A stretch of DNA of 14,951 bases from a bacterium (GTDB taxonomy: Bacteria; Desulfobacterota_D; UBA1144). The DNA lies in NCBI GenBank assembly GCA_002697665.2, contig NZXA02000040.1, forward strand, positions 33,372 through 48,322, in the 5' to 3' direction. Below the pieces are notes generated by a model. That model was given only the letters and a program-made list of their open reading frames with translations, was not told the origin of the DNA and did no database searches. The translations under genes and the position numbers were made by a program. Shown in pieces: positions 1-6,690 of this stretch. Every line of letters begins with the position of its first letter. Position 1 is the first letter of the stretch.

Positions 1-77
1 AATGGCTTTTTATCTAAATAAACAACTCCATCTAAATCAATAATAAATCCTTTGTATTTTTCTAAAACTTTTTTCAT
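1..77 (-). CDS. HAD-superfamily phosphatase, NagD-like, N-terminal fragment
   Basis: Only the first 25 codons lie in the window; the gene runs off the left edge. The visible N-terminus starts with ATG at 77 and contains F-I-I-D-L-D-G-V-V-Y-L-D (residues 11-22). This is HAD motif I (DxD, D14 and D16), and the hydrophobic run before it plus GVVYL after it is typical of the HAD-IIA (NagD/phosphoglycolate phosphatase-like) subgroup. By family knowledge, D14 would be the nucleophile that takes up the phosphoryl group. Its start overlaps the stop of the 107-aa gene as ATGA, so the two are probably translationally coupled at the end of the rpoN-ptsN cluster. The substrate cannot be judged from this fragment. 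Confidence 0.75.
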   Translation of the reverse strand, partial: MKKVLEKYKGFIIDLDGVVYLDKKP

Positions 78-397
78 CCCCAAATTTCTTTAGCAAGTTT
101 TTGATCTCTTACTCTTGTAGATTCTTTTGAAGTGATTTTTATAATTTTTTGCTCTGGTTCTTCCGCGATTAATATTTCTAGTAAGTCTAAAACTTGTAAT
201 GAGGCTTTTTTAAATCCTTCATAATAATCAGTAGACTCACCTGAAGCTTTAGCTGTTTTATTGTCTAGAAAAAGCGCAATTGCTGCATGGTCTTTATTGA
301 TGTTATCATCGATTTCAATTTTCCAATCGGCGTAATCTCCAACCAGATAAACTTTACTCCATTCAGCTAATATTTGGTCAAAATCAAGGTTTCCCAT
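74..397 (-). CDS. Unrecognised 107-aa protein in the rpoN/PTS cluster; possibly HPF-like
   Basis: I do not recognise this protein with confidence. It starts at ATG 397, sharing one base with the stop codon of the EIIA-Man gene, and ends overlapping the HAD gene, so it is a genuine cluster member. It has no signal peptide or membrane segment and looks like a soluble alpha/beta protein. The predicted order is helix (about 5-17), three short strands (about 25-31, 39-45, 48-53) and a long amphipathic helix (about 57-80) with an acidic-basic tail. The stretch A-K-A-S-G-E-S-T-D-Y-Y-E-G-F-K-K-A resembles the strand 4 to helix 2 junction of hibernation-promoting factors (S30AE family), whose gene normally sits between rpoN and ptsN and is absent there. 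The first strand of that fold is not evident. It is not HPr: no His of the LHARPA type is present. Confidence 0.8.
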   Translation of the reverse strand: MGNLDFDQILAEWSKVYLVGDYADWKIEIDDNINKDHAAIALFLDNKTAKASGESTDYYEGFKKASLQVLDLLEILIAEEPEQKIIKITSKESTRVRDQKLAKEIWG

Positions 398-792
398 TAT
401 ATATTTAAATCTCCAGCAACTATTATATTATCCTTACAGGAATTAACAATTATTTTAACTGCTTCTTGAAAATTATCATTAATTTCAATTGTTGATGCTT
501 TGAGCAACATTGGCAGGTTGACTCCAGATATTATTTCTATGTATCCCTTTTTATAATATGGCAGGCTTATATTTGAAGGAGTTCCGCCAAACATATCAGT
601 AAAAATTATATTATGCTCAGATTCAATTAAACTATTTGAAATTTTATTTGAATACGTTTCAAATTCCCTTGAATTTTCATCAATACTTATTGTGAAAATC
701 TTTCTATTTATTACTTTATCAAGAATAAATTCAACAGATGATTTTAATTCAATACATAAGTTTCCGTGAGTGATAATAAGTATATTGAACAT
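397..792 (-). CDS. PTS EIIA component, mannose family (PtsM-like)
   Basis: A 131-aa stand-alone EIIA of the mannose/fructose-sorbose family. The phosphoacceptor is H9 in I-I-T-H-G near the N-terminus, and the family motif F-T-D-M-F-G-G-T-P-S-N lies at residues 64-74, with D66 next to the active site. The length matches single-domain EIIA-Man proteins. No IIB, IIC or IID transport components are nearby. In Proteobacteria such lone EIIA-Man proteins usually take phosphate from HPr and regulate rather than import sugar; that role is inferred here. It follows hprK by about 29 nt and its stop overlaps the start of the 107-aa gene by one base. The neighbour order hprK then EIIA-Man is common in Alphaproteobacteria, where ptsH follows; here ptsH is replaced by an unrelated gene. 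Confidence 0.9.
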   Translation of the reverse strand: MFNILIITHGNLCIELKSSVEFILDKVINRKIFTISIDENSREFETYSNKISNSLIESEHNIIFTDMFGGTPSNISLPYYKKGYIEIISGVNLPMLLKASTIEINDNFQEAVKIIVNSCKDNIIVAGDLNI

Positions 793-821
793 TCATGAAT
801 TTTAATCATATATTTAATAAT

Positions 822-1298
822 TTACAATTTACCTTCTGAATTCAACTTTTTTACCGCAATTTCAATTAGAGTCGAAATATTTCTGCCCGGGCTGACGGGT
901 ATCTCTATATTAGGAATCTTTATTCCTAAAATTTCCTCCTCTTTTGTATCATAACCTAACCTTTCATATTTATTTTCTTTATTAAATTCAATAAGATCAA
1001 CAATTAAATTGATCGTAGATTCGTCTAGAATCGAAGAATTCCCAAATACATTTTTAACATTTATAATTCCAATTCCTCTAATCTCAATTAGATTTTTTAT
1101 ATTTTCTGGTGGGTAACCCAAAATTTTATTTTTTCTCTTATCTACTAAAACTAAATCGTCAGCGACGAGTTGAGCACCTTTATTTAAAAGCTCCGCCGCA
1201 CACTCGCTCTTACCGATTCCACTTTTACCTCTTATAAGTATTCCAAAACCACTAATATTGAGTAGGACGCCATGAATATTAAATTTATTTGCTCTCAT
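822..1298 (-). CDS. hprK: HPr kinase/phosphorylase, short catalytic-domain form
   Basis: HprK phosphorylates and dephosphorylates a serine of HPr, linking PTS state to metabolism. This 158-aa protein is only the C-terminal catalytic domain; Firmicute and beta/gamma-proteobacterial HprK are about 310 aa, whereas the short form is usual in Alphaproteobacteria. The P-loop G-K-S-G-I-G-K-S is at residues 24-31. The paired acidic residues A-D-D-L-V at 46-50 are at the usual catalytic/metal position. The HprK signature I-E-I-R-G-I-G is at 71-77, and the C-terminal motif I-P-V-S-P-G-R-N runs 133-140. The ATG at 1298 overlaps the end of ptsN by 14 bp, and the natural N-terminus (M-R-A-N-K-F-N-I-H-G) fits the short family. 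HPr, its substrate, is not encoded in the window and must lie elsewhere if the enzyme is active. Confidence 0.92.
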   Translation of the reverse strand: MRANKFNIHGVLLNISGFGILIRGKSGIGKSECAAELLNKGAQLVADDLVLVDKRKNKILGYPPENIKNLIEIRGIGIINVKNVFGNSSILDESTINLIVDLIEFNKENKYERLGYDTKEEEILGIKIPNIEIPVSPGRNISTLIEIAVKKLNSEGKL

Positions 1299-1743
1299 AC
1301 TTTTTAATTATATTAAATATATCAAAAGAATCTTTTGAATCTATTATTTGTAAAATTAGTTCTTTAATAGAAAATAAATTGGCAATATTTTTTAAAACTA
1401 GTAAATGATTTTTAGTATCAGATTCGGGATGAAGCAACATTATAATAATTTTTGTTTTTTGACCGTCCACTGATCCAAAATCAATACCATTTTTACTTAT
1501 GGCTAAAGCACAATAACTTTTTGTTAGCCCAGGAATTTTGGCATGTGGTATGGCAATATAATTATCTAATGCTGTACTACATAGTTTTTCCCTTTCAAAA
1601 ACTAGCTTTTGTGTTAATTCATAATTTAGAGATTTATCAAAACTACAGATATTTTTTATAATTTCATCGAGACATAAGTCTTTCTGATTAGATTTTATAT
1701 TATTAAATATTAAACCTGGCGTTAGGATATCAGATAATTTCAT
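1285..1743 (-). CDS. ptsN: PTS-Ntr EIIA protein (nitrogen regulatory IIA)
   Basis: A 152-aa EIIA of the fructose/Ntr family, the last phosphoacceptor of the regulatory PTS-Ntr chain (EI-Ntr, HPr/NPr, EIIA-Ntr). The stretch R-E-K-L-C-S-T-A-L-D followed by I-A-I-P-H-A-K (residues 51-69) matches the PtsN active-site block, with H67 as the phosphorylated histidine. The length equals that of typical PtsN (about 150-163 aa). No membrane domains are present, so a cytoplasmic regulator is expected; known targets in relatives include potassium transport and stringent-response enzymes, but no target can be inferred here. Its ATG overlaps the rpoN stop as ATGA, implying translational coupling, and its 3' end overlaps hprK by 14 bp. 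The hpf gene often found between rpoN and ptsN is missing. Confidence 0.93.
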   Translation of the reverse strand: MKLSDILTPGLIFNNIKSNQKDLCLDEIIKNICSFDKSLNYELTQKLVFEREKLCSTALDNYIAIPHAKIPGLTKSYCALAISKNGIDFGSVDGQKTKIIIMLLHPESDTKNHLLVLKNIANLFSIKELILQIIDSKDSFDIFNIIKKYESK

Positions 1744-3065
1744 TGTGCTTTTCTTCTACTCGAGGATGATGGTATTTTAAGTAAATTTCTATATTTCGCA
1801 ATAGTTCTTCTTGCAATATTTATCCCTTTTGTTTTAAGTATTTCTTTTATATTTTCGTCAGATAAAGGATTTAGGCTGTCTTCATTCTCAATTATTTCTT
1901 CAATCAAAAATCTTATCGAAACCGAAGATGCATCATTATCAGAATCAATTTTATTACTAAAAAATTCTTTTAAATTGATAATGCCTCTTTTTGTAAGAAT
2001 ATATTTGTTACTGGTTATTCTGCTAATAGTTGATTCATGTACGTTTAGTTTGCTAGATATATCAGATAATTTTAAAGGCTTAAGATATTTATTTCCATGT
2101 TTTAAAAATTTAGTTTGAATTTCACACAATAACTTAATTGTTTTTTCATACATCAGATTTCTTTCTCTTATTGTTTTGATAAGCAAACTGGCATTAGATA
2201 TCTTGGTATCTAAAAAATCATGAACCTCTTTACTCAGACTAGATTTATCTTCCAAAAGCTTTTGATAATATTCTGATATTTTAATTTCTTTATAAACTTT
2301 GTTGGGCTGATATATAAGCTTTCCATTGTCGAAATATACATAAGCTTCATAGTCATTACTGTATGAGCCTATATTTTTATCATCAAATTGCTCTCCAGGC
2401 TTTGGATTTAAATTTTTGATTTCTTCAAATAATGAATTTAGGAATTCATGGCTTAACCCATATTTAGCGCTTAATTTTTCAAATTCGGAATTTCCAAGCA
2501 TTTCTATATCATTTAAAATTATTTTTTCTTTGAGTACCATATTTTCCGAGTTGTTAAATCTTAATTGTAATAATAAACATTCTGAAAGATTTCTTGCAAA
2601 AATTCCTGGGGGGTCAAATTTTTCTTGGCAGAAATTTATTGCTTCTTCTATCTGGATATTAGAATAATTATTTTTAGTATTTTTTTTTAAAAGATCTAAA
2701 ATTTCTTTATTCTCTAGCCTTAAATATCCTGAGTCATTAATGGAAAATATTATTACCTCGATAATTTTTTTATAATTTTTATCTATTTTCATAGTTCTTA
2801 ATTGTTCTACCAAATATTCAGTAAGTGTTAATGGCTCGTTTTCAATTTGAATCAAATTTTCATCATAGTTTGGATTAAAGTCATTTTTTGAAATTACACT
2901 GCTTATAACTTCCTCAACACAGGGATTTTCTTCTAACTCACTTGATATTAATTTATCTAACTTGAAATTTCCCAAAGATATAAGTTTTATAAAAAGTTTA
3001 GACTGAGGACTAAGTCCAGTTCTCTGTTTTGTAACAACTGATATTTTATTTGTAATTTTATTCAT
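1740..3065 (-). CDS. rpoN: RNA polymerase sigma-54 factor
   Basis: RpoN directs RNA polymerase to -24/-12 promoters that need an AAA+ activator. All three regions are recognisable in 441 aa. Region I at about 14-54 has the L-S-P-Q-S-K-L-F...E-E-N-P pattern but is poor in glutamine. The core-binding domain is at about 80-250. The DNA-binding HTH contains L-N-V-H-E-S-T-I-S-R-I-T followed by N-K-Y-I-L-T-K-R-G. The C-terminal RpoN box A-R-R-T-I-A-K-Y-R-N is at 418-427, with one Val-to-Ile and one Glu-to-Asn change from the common consensus. A short Ser/Arg/Lys tail follows the box. It is slightly shorter than the E. coli protein (477 aa), mostly in the acidic linker. It heads the PTS-regulatory cluster. 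Its start lies 25 bp from the divergent DUF2905 gene, so its promoter must extend into that gene. Confidence 0.95.
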   Translation of the reverse strand: MNKITNKISVVTKQRTGLSPQSKLFIKLISLGNFKLDKLISSELEENPCVEEVISSVISKNDFNPNYDENLIQIENEPLTLTEYLVEQLRTMKIDKNYKKIIEVIIFSINDSGYLRLENKEILDLLKKNTKNNYSNIQIEEAINFCQEKFDPPGIFARNLSECLLLQLRFNNSENMVLKEKIILNDIEMLGNSEFEKLSAKYGLSHEFLNSLFEEIKNLNPKPGEQFDDKNIGSYSNDYEAYVYFDNGKLIYQPNKVYKEIKISEYYQKLLEDKSSLSKEVHDFLDTKISNASLLIKTIRERNLMYEKTIKLLCEIQTKFLKHGNKYLKPLKLSDISSKLNVHESTISRITSNKYILTKRGIINLKEFFSNKIDSDNDASSVSIRFLIEEIIENEDSLNPLSDENIKEILKTKGINIARRTIAKYRNLLKIPSSSSRRKAQ

Positions 3066-3090
3066 TTTATTAATAGTTTAAAATGTTTAT

Positions 3091-3294
3091 ATGACTTTTG
3101 GCAAATTAATAATTTTATTAGGAGCCCTCATAATTTTAATCGGTATTATCTATGAATTTACATCTTTTTTTTCAATATTTAAAAATAATCCTTTAGATTT
3201 TAAATTTAACATAGGAAATACTAATATTTATATACCTCTAGGGACGTGTTTAATAATTAGTATATTTTTAACGATCTTAATGAAATTGTTTTAA
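3091..3294 (+). CDS. DUF2905-family small membrane protein
   Basis: A 67-aa protein with two hydrophobic helices (about residues 5-24 and 48-66) joined by a loop that carries N-P-L-D-F-K-F-N-I and then N-I-Y-I-P-L-G-T-C. This layout, especially the P-x-D-(I/F) loop and the (Y/F)-x-(P)-L-x-T-C entry to helix 2, matches the DUF2905 family. That family is short, widespread and of unknown function. It should sit in the inner membrane. It is divergent from rpoN (25 bp between start codons). It is convergent with leuD, sharing the TTAA at 3291-3294 for both stop codons. No Shine-Dalgarno sequence is visible. An ATG at 3083 is closed by TGA within three codons, so ATG 3091 is the only sensible start. 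Confidence 0.8.
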   Translation: MTFGKLIILLGALIILIGIIYEFTSFFSIFKNNPLDFKFNIGNTNIYIPLGTCLIISIFLTILMKLF

Positions 3295-3884
3295 GTATTT
3301 TTAAAATATTCTTTTTCAAAAGTATCAATTTTATCAGAGTGAATCATAGTTAATGCTATGTCATCTAATCCTTCTAACAAACATTTTTTTCTAAAAGGGT
3401 CAAGTTCAAAAGAATATTCATTATCTAAATCTTTCATCTTTTGATTAGTAAGATCTATATAAAGTTCATAGGAGGAGTCATTAACTGAAAATTTAAAAAA
3501 ATTACTTAGCAGATCAGGTTCAACAACTATAGGTAGGATGCCATTCTTAAATGAATTATTATAGAAAATATCTGCAAATGATGAAGAAATAATAACTTTG
3601 AAACCATAATCCCTTAAAGCCCAAGGGGCATGCTCACGTGAACTACCACATCCGAAGTTGTCCTGTGCAAGTAATATTTTTGATCCCTTATATTCATCCT
3701 TATTTAATACAAAATTCTTGTTAGGCGAGCCATCGTCGTTGAATCTCCAATCAAAAAACAAAAATTCACCAAATCCAGTCCTTTCGATTCTTTTTAAAAA
3801 TTGTTTTGGAATAATTTGATCTGTATCAACATTTGCAGAATCTAATGGCATTACTTTACTACTAAAATTTATAAATTGTTCCAT
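3291..3884 (-). CDS. leuD: 3-isopropylmalate dehydratase, small subunit
   Basis: LeuD is the swivel-domain subunit of isopropylmalate isomerase, which with LeuC converts 2-isopropylmalate to 3-isopropylmalate in leucine synthesis. The 197-aa length matches the bacterial LeuD norm (about 200). Family motifs are V-D-T-D-Q-I-I-P-K-Q-F-L near residue 20 and the substrate-recognition block N-F-G-C-G-S-S-R-E-H-A-P-W-A-L near 80-95. Then comes I-S-S-S-F-A-D-I-F-Y-N-N-S-F-K-N-G, which is typical of the last catalytic segment. The ATG at 3884 lies one base after the leuC stop codon, so the two are co-translated. Its own stop codon overlaps that of the convergent DUF2905 gene through a shared TTAA. leuA and leuB are not in the window. 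Confidence 0.96.
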   Translation of the reverse strand: MEQFINFSSKVMPLDSANVDTDQIIPKQFLKRIERTGFGEFLFFDWRFNDDGSPNKNFVLNKDEYKGSKILLAQDNFGCGSSREHAPWALRDYGFKVIISSSFADIFYNNSFKNGILPIVVEPDLLSNFFKFSVNDSSYELYIDLTNQKMKDLDNEYSFELDPFRKKCLLEGLDDIALTMIHSDKIDTFEKEYFKNT

Positions 3885-3885
3885 C

Positions 3886-5295
3886 TTAATAATCTTCCCA
3901 ATCTATATCGTATTCTCTAACATCAATAAATCTTCCATTTATTGCAGCGGCAGCAGCCATAATTGGGCTTACAAGGTGAGTCCTTCCGCCTTTACCTTGT
4001 CTACCTTCAAAATTTCTATTTGACGTGCTAGCACACCTTTCTCCTGGAGAAAGCTTATCAGGATTCATTGCTAAACACATACTACATCCAGACTCTCTCC
4101 ATTCGCAGCCAGCATCTTTAAATATTTTATCTAGACCAAGTTTCTCAGCTTGATATTTAACTAATTGTGAACCGGGAACTACAATGGCATTTATATTGCT
4201 CGCAACTTTCTTTCCTTTGAAAATTTTACTTGCTGCTACTAGATCCTCAATCCTTGAATTTGTACAAGAGCCAATAAATACGGTATCTAATTTAATATCA
4301 CTAATACTCATATCAGCTTTGATACCCATATATTTAAGAGCATCTTCAATAGATTTTCTTTTGACAGGATCTTCTATATTTTTTGGATTAGGAACTTTAT
4401 TATCTATACCCGATACCATTCCTGGACTTGTTCCCCAACTTACTTGTGGAGACATTTTACTCGCATCTAGTCTTAAGGATCTATCAAATACCGCTTCATC
4501 ATCACTTTTTAGTTTTTTCCATTCTTCAATTTCATTATCGATATTTTCCATATTCGGTTTATTTCTAAGGTATTCGAATGTAGTGTTATCAGGGCTGATC
4601 ATTCCTGCCCTAGCTCCACCTTCAATAGACATATTACATATTGTCATTCTTTGCTCCATAGACAGACTTGAAATCGCATCTCCTCTATACTCTATTACAT
4701 GCCCAGTCGCACCTGCTGTTCCAATATTTCCAATAATACTTAGAATAATATCTTTAGCTGTTACGCCTTTAGGTCTCATTCCATCAACTTTTACTTCAAA
4801 AGTTTTTGGTTTAACCTGCCATAAACATTGTGTAGCCAGGACGTGTTCAACCTCGCTAGTACCAATACCAAATGCTAAAGATCCAAAGGCACCATGTGTT
4901 GAGGTATGGCTGTCTCCGCAAACAATCGTCATTCCAGGTTTTGTAAGACCCTGTTCTGGTCCTATAACGTGAACAATTCCTTGATATGGGCTATTTAAAT
5001 CAAACAATTTAATTCCAAATTGCTCACAATTCTTGACCAAAGTATCAATTTGTTGTGCTGATATAGGGTCATCGATGTTATGTCTGTTTATTGTTGGAAC
5101 ATTATGATCCATTGTTGCAAATGTAAGATTAGGTTTCCTAACCATTCTTTTAGATTCTCTCAATCCCTCAAATGCTTGTGGTGATGTGACCTCATGTATT
5201 AAATGTAAGTCAATGTACAAAAGAGTAGGTTTACCTTCCTCCTCATGTACCAAGTGTTTTTCCCAAATTTTATCAAATAGAGTTTTTTTTTCCAT
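3886..5295 (-). CDS. leuC: 3-isopropylmalate dehydratase, large subunit
   Basis: LeuC carries the 4Fe-4S cluster of isopropylmalate isomerase. The three cluster cysteines are visible: C344 in F-I-G-S-C-T-N-S-R, and C404 and C407 in E-S-G-C-S-M-C-L-A. Other aconitase-family motifs include M-D-H-N-V-P-T (62-68), [14 protein letters not shown] (125-138) and the Gly-rich C-terminal block around 428-450. I place the start at ATG 5295, giving 469 aa, the usual length and the usual [11 protein letters not shown]-terminus. An upstream in-frame ATG at 5358 would add 21 unconserved residues and overlap the end of eno. The gene follows eno by 22 bp and precedes leuD by one base, so eno-leuC-leuD is probably one transcript. 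There is no clear Shine-Dalgarno. Confidence 0.96.
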   Translation of the reverse strand: MEKKTLFDKIWEKHLVHEEEGKPTLLYIDLHLIHEVTSPQAFEGLRESKRMVRKPNLTFATMDHNVPTINRHNIDDPISAQQIDTLVKNCEQFGIKLFDLNSPYQGIVHVIGPEQGLTKPGMTIVCGDSHTSTHGAFGSLAFGIGTSEVEHVLATQCLWQVKPKTFEVKVDGMRPKGVTAKDIILSIIGNIGTAGATGHVIEYRGDAISSLSMEQRMTICNMSIEGGARAGMISPDNTTFEYLRNKPNMENIDNEIEEWKKLKSDDEAVFDRSLRLDASKMSPQVSWGTSPGMVSGIDNKVPNPKNIEDPVKRKSIEDALKYMGIKADMSISDIKLDTVFIGSCTNSRIEDLVAASKIFKGKKVASNINAIVVPGSQLVKYQAEKLGLDKIFKDAGCEWRESGCSMCLAMNPDKLSPGERCASTSNRNFEGRQGKGGRTHLVSPIMAAAAAINGRFIDVREYDIDWEDY

Positions 5296-5317
5296 AATCG
5301 AGATAATATAATACCAA

Positions 5318-6592
5318 TTAAGATGATATTTTAAAAGTCGAAAGACCAGCAAAGTCACATTTACCTTTTAATTGATCTTCAATTCTTAATAGTTGATTGT
5401 ATTTAGCCGTTCTATCTGATCTGGAACACGAACCAGTCTTTATTTGTCCAGATTTTGTACCTACTGCAATATCTGCAATAGATGAATCTTCAGTTTCACC
5501 AGACCTATGAGAAATTATATATGAATAATTATTATTTTTTGCCATATTAATCGTGTCTAGTGTCTCAGATATTGAACCAATTTGATTGATTTTTACTAAA
5601 ATACTGTTTGCTGCATTTGTATCTATTCCCATTTGTAGCTTTGATTTATTGGTCACAAAAAGATCATCGCCTACAAGCTGTATACTATTCCCAAGGCTTT
5701 TAGTTATTGATTTCCATGATTCCCAATCATCCTCGTCTAACGGGTCTTCAATTGAAATGATTGGAAATTTAGAGGTTAAATCTTTATAAACACCTATTAA
5801 TTCGGAAGAACTTAAAAGTTCATTATCGTAGGAGTACTTGCCTTGGTTATATAATTCTGAAGACGCTACATCTAAAGCTAGAAAAATATTTTTTCCAGGC
5901 TCATACCCTGCTAAAGTAATTGAGTCTAATATTAAATTTAATGCTTCTTCATTAGTTTTCAGATCAGGCGCAAATCCTCCCTCATCGCCGACAGCTGTAG
6001 AATAAGATTTTTTGTTTAGCAATTCTTTTAGTTTTAAAAATGTTTCAACTCCTGCCTGGAGAGAATCAGAGAAAGATTTAAAACCAGCTGGTATAATCAT
6101 AAATTCTTGTATATCTAAACCGTTATTAGCATGTGCACCTCCATTGATTATATTCATAAGAGGACACGGTAAAATGTATTCTTGATCGGTTAAAAGAAAT
6201 TCATATAAACTCTGATTACTATTGTTTGCTAAACATTTCATAAAACTTAACGAACAAGCTAATATGGCGTTCGCACCTAAATTTGATTTATTAGCAGTAT
6301 TATCTAAATTTAAAATTTCATTATCAAATTCATAAATACTATTAAAATTTTTATTTATTATTTTATTTTTAATTAAATCATTAACGTTTGAAACAGCATT
6401 ATGAACAGATTTTCCATTATAATTATCATTATTATCTCTTAATTCAACTGCTTCATATTTACCTGTAGAAGCTCCAGATGGTACCGATGCTCTGAATATC
6501 TCTCCATCATCAATTGACATGTCTACTTCAACAGTGGGGGATCCTCTAGAATCTAAAATCTGTCTTGCTTTTAAATATTTTATTTTTGGCAT
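5318..6592 (-). CDS. eno: Enolase (phosphopyruvate hydratase)
   Basis: Enolase interconverts 2-phosphoglycerate and phosphoenolpyruvate in glycolysis/gluconeogenesis, and in many Proteobacteria also joins the RNA degradosome. At 424 aa it matches the family (about 430). Visible catalytic residues are E163 (D-I-Q-E-F-M), E204 (G-D-E-G-G-F-A-P) and K334 (I-L-V-K-I-N-Q-I-G). The Mg ligands are D241, E282 and D309, and the S-H-R-S-G-E-T-E-D loop is at 361-369. The N-terminal substrate loop P-S-G-A-S-T-G (38-44) is intact. The start ATG 6592 gives the expected N-terminus ([12 protein letters not shown]). It appears to lead an operon with leuC and leuD, an unusual pairing of glycolysis with leucine synthesis. 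It is divergent from transketolase across a 98-bp AT-rich spacer. Confidence 0.97.
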   Translation of the reverse strand: MPKIKYLKARQILDSRGSPTVEVDMSIDDGEIFRASVPSGASTGKYEAVELRDNNDNYNGKSVHNAVSNVNDLIKNKIINKNFNSIYEFDNEILNLDNTANKSNLGANAILACSLSFMKCLANNSNQSLYEFLLTDQEYILPCPLMNIINGGAHANNGLDIQEFMIIPAGFKSFSDSLQAGVETFLKLKELLNKKSYSTAVGDEGGFAPDLKTNEEALNLILDSITLAGYEPGKNIFLALDVASSELYNQGKYSYDNELLSSSELIGVYKDLTSKFPIISIEDPLDEDDWESWKSITKSLGNSIQLVGDDLFVTNKSKLQMGIDTNAANSILVKINQIGSISETLDTINMAKNNNYSYIISHRSGETEDSSIADIAVGTKSGQIKTGSCSRSDRTAKYNQLLRIEDQLKGKCDFAGLSTFKISS

Positions 6593-6608
6593 AAGAATAA
6601 ATATTCAT

Positions 6609-6635
6609 ATTATATTAAAGATTTTTGTTTTTCAA
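6609..6635 (-). promoter_or_regulatory. Candidate promoter of eno-leuC-leuD
   Basis: On the minus strand, TATAAT (plus coordinates 6609-6614) is preceded by TTGAAA (6630-6635) with a 15-bp spacer, shorter than the ideal 17. Transcription would start about 10 nt before the eno ATG, giving a very short leader. Such AT-rich hexamers are frequent by chance in this genome, so this remains a candidate. Confidence 0.3.
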
Positions 6636-6641
6636 TTGAAA
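6630..6641. repeat. 12-bp perfect palindrome between eno and tkt
   Basis: TTTCAATTGAAA is a perfect palindrome in the middle of the 98-bp divergent spacer, overlapping the candidate eno -35 element. The same half-site AATTGAAA recurs in the aroF/plsC divergent spacer. It may be an operator for an unknown regulator or an AT-rich coincidence. Confidence 0.3.
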
Positions 6642-6670
6642 TCAAAAATTTTGAAAAAAAATATCAATCG

Positions 6671-6676
6671 TATAAT
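6671..6676 (+). promoter_or_regulatory. Candidate -10 element for transketolase
   Basis: A perfect TATAAT lies 15 bp before the tkt ATG at 6691. At 17-bp spacing the -35 position (6648-6653) reads ATTTTG, a poor match. A TTGAAA at 6651-6656 gives only 14 bp. If used, the start site would be near 6683 and the leader under 10 nt, with no Shine-Dalgarno, suggesting near-leaderless translation. Confidence 0.35.
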
Positions 6677-6690
6677 GTATTTAATTAATT

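Noticed and set aside
74..397. The 107-aa gene as an HPr (ptsH)
   Set aside because: Position suggests it, but there is no LHARPA-type active histidine and no regulatory serine motif; the single HAA at about residue 37 lacks the surrounding pattern.
1452..1661. 69-aa plus-strand frame inside ptsN
   Set aside because: Antisense to the ptsN active-site region, no motifs; similar shadows inside rpoN, eno and dnaG were dropped for the same reason.
4184..4972. 262-aa open frame on the plus strand inside leuC
   Set aside because: It is fully antisense to leuC, whose cysteine and substrate motifs are intact; the translation shows no known motifs and is hydrophobic low-complexity typical of an antisense shadow.
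5296..5358. Upstream ATG giving leuC 21 extra residues
   Set aside because: It overlaps the 3' end of eno, is not conserved in LeuC, and the standard N-terminus starts at ATG 5295.
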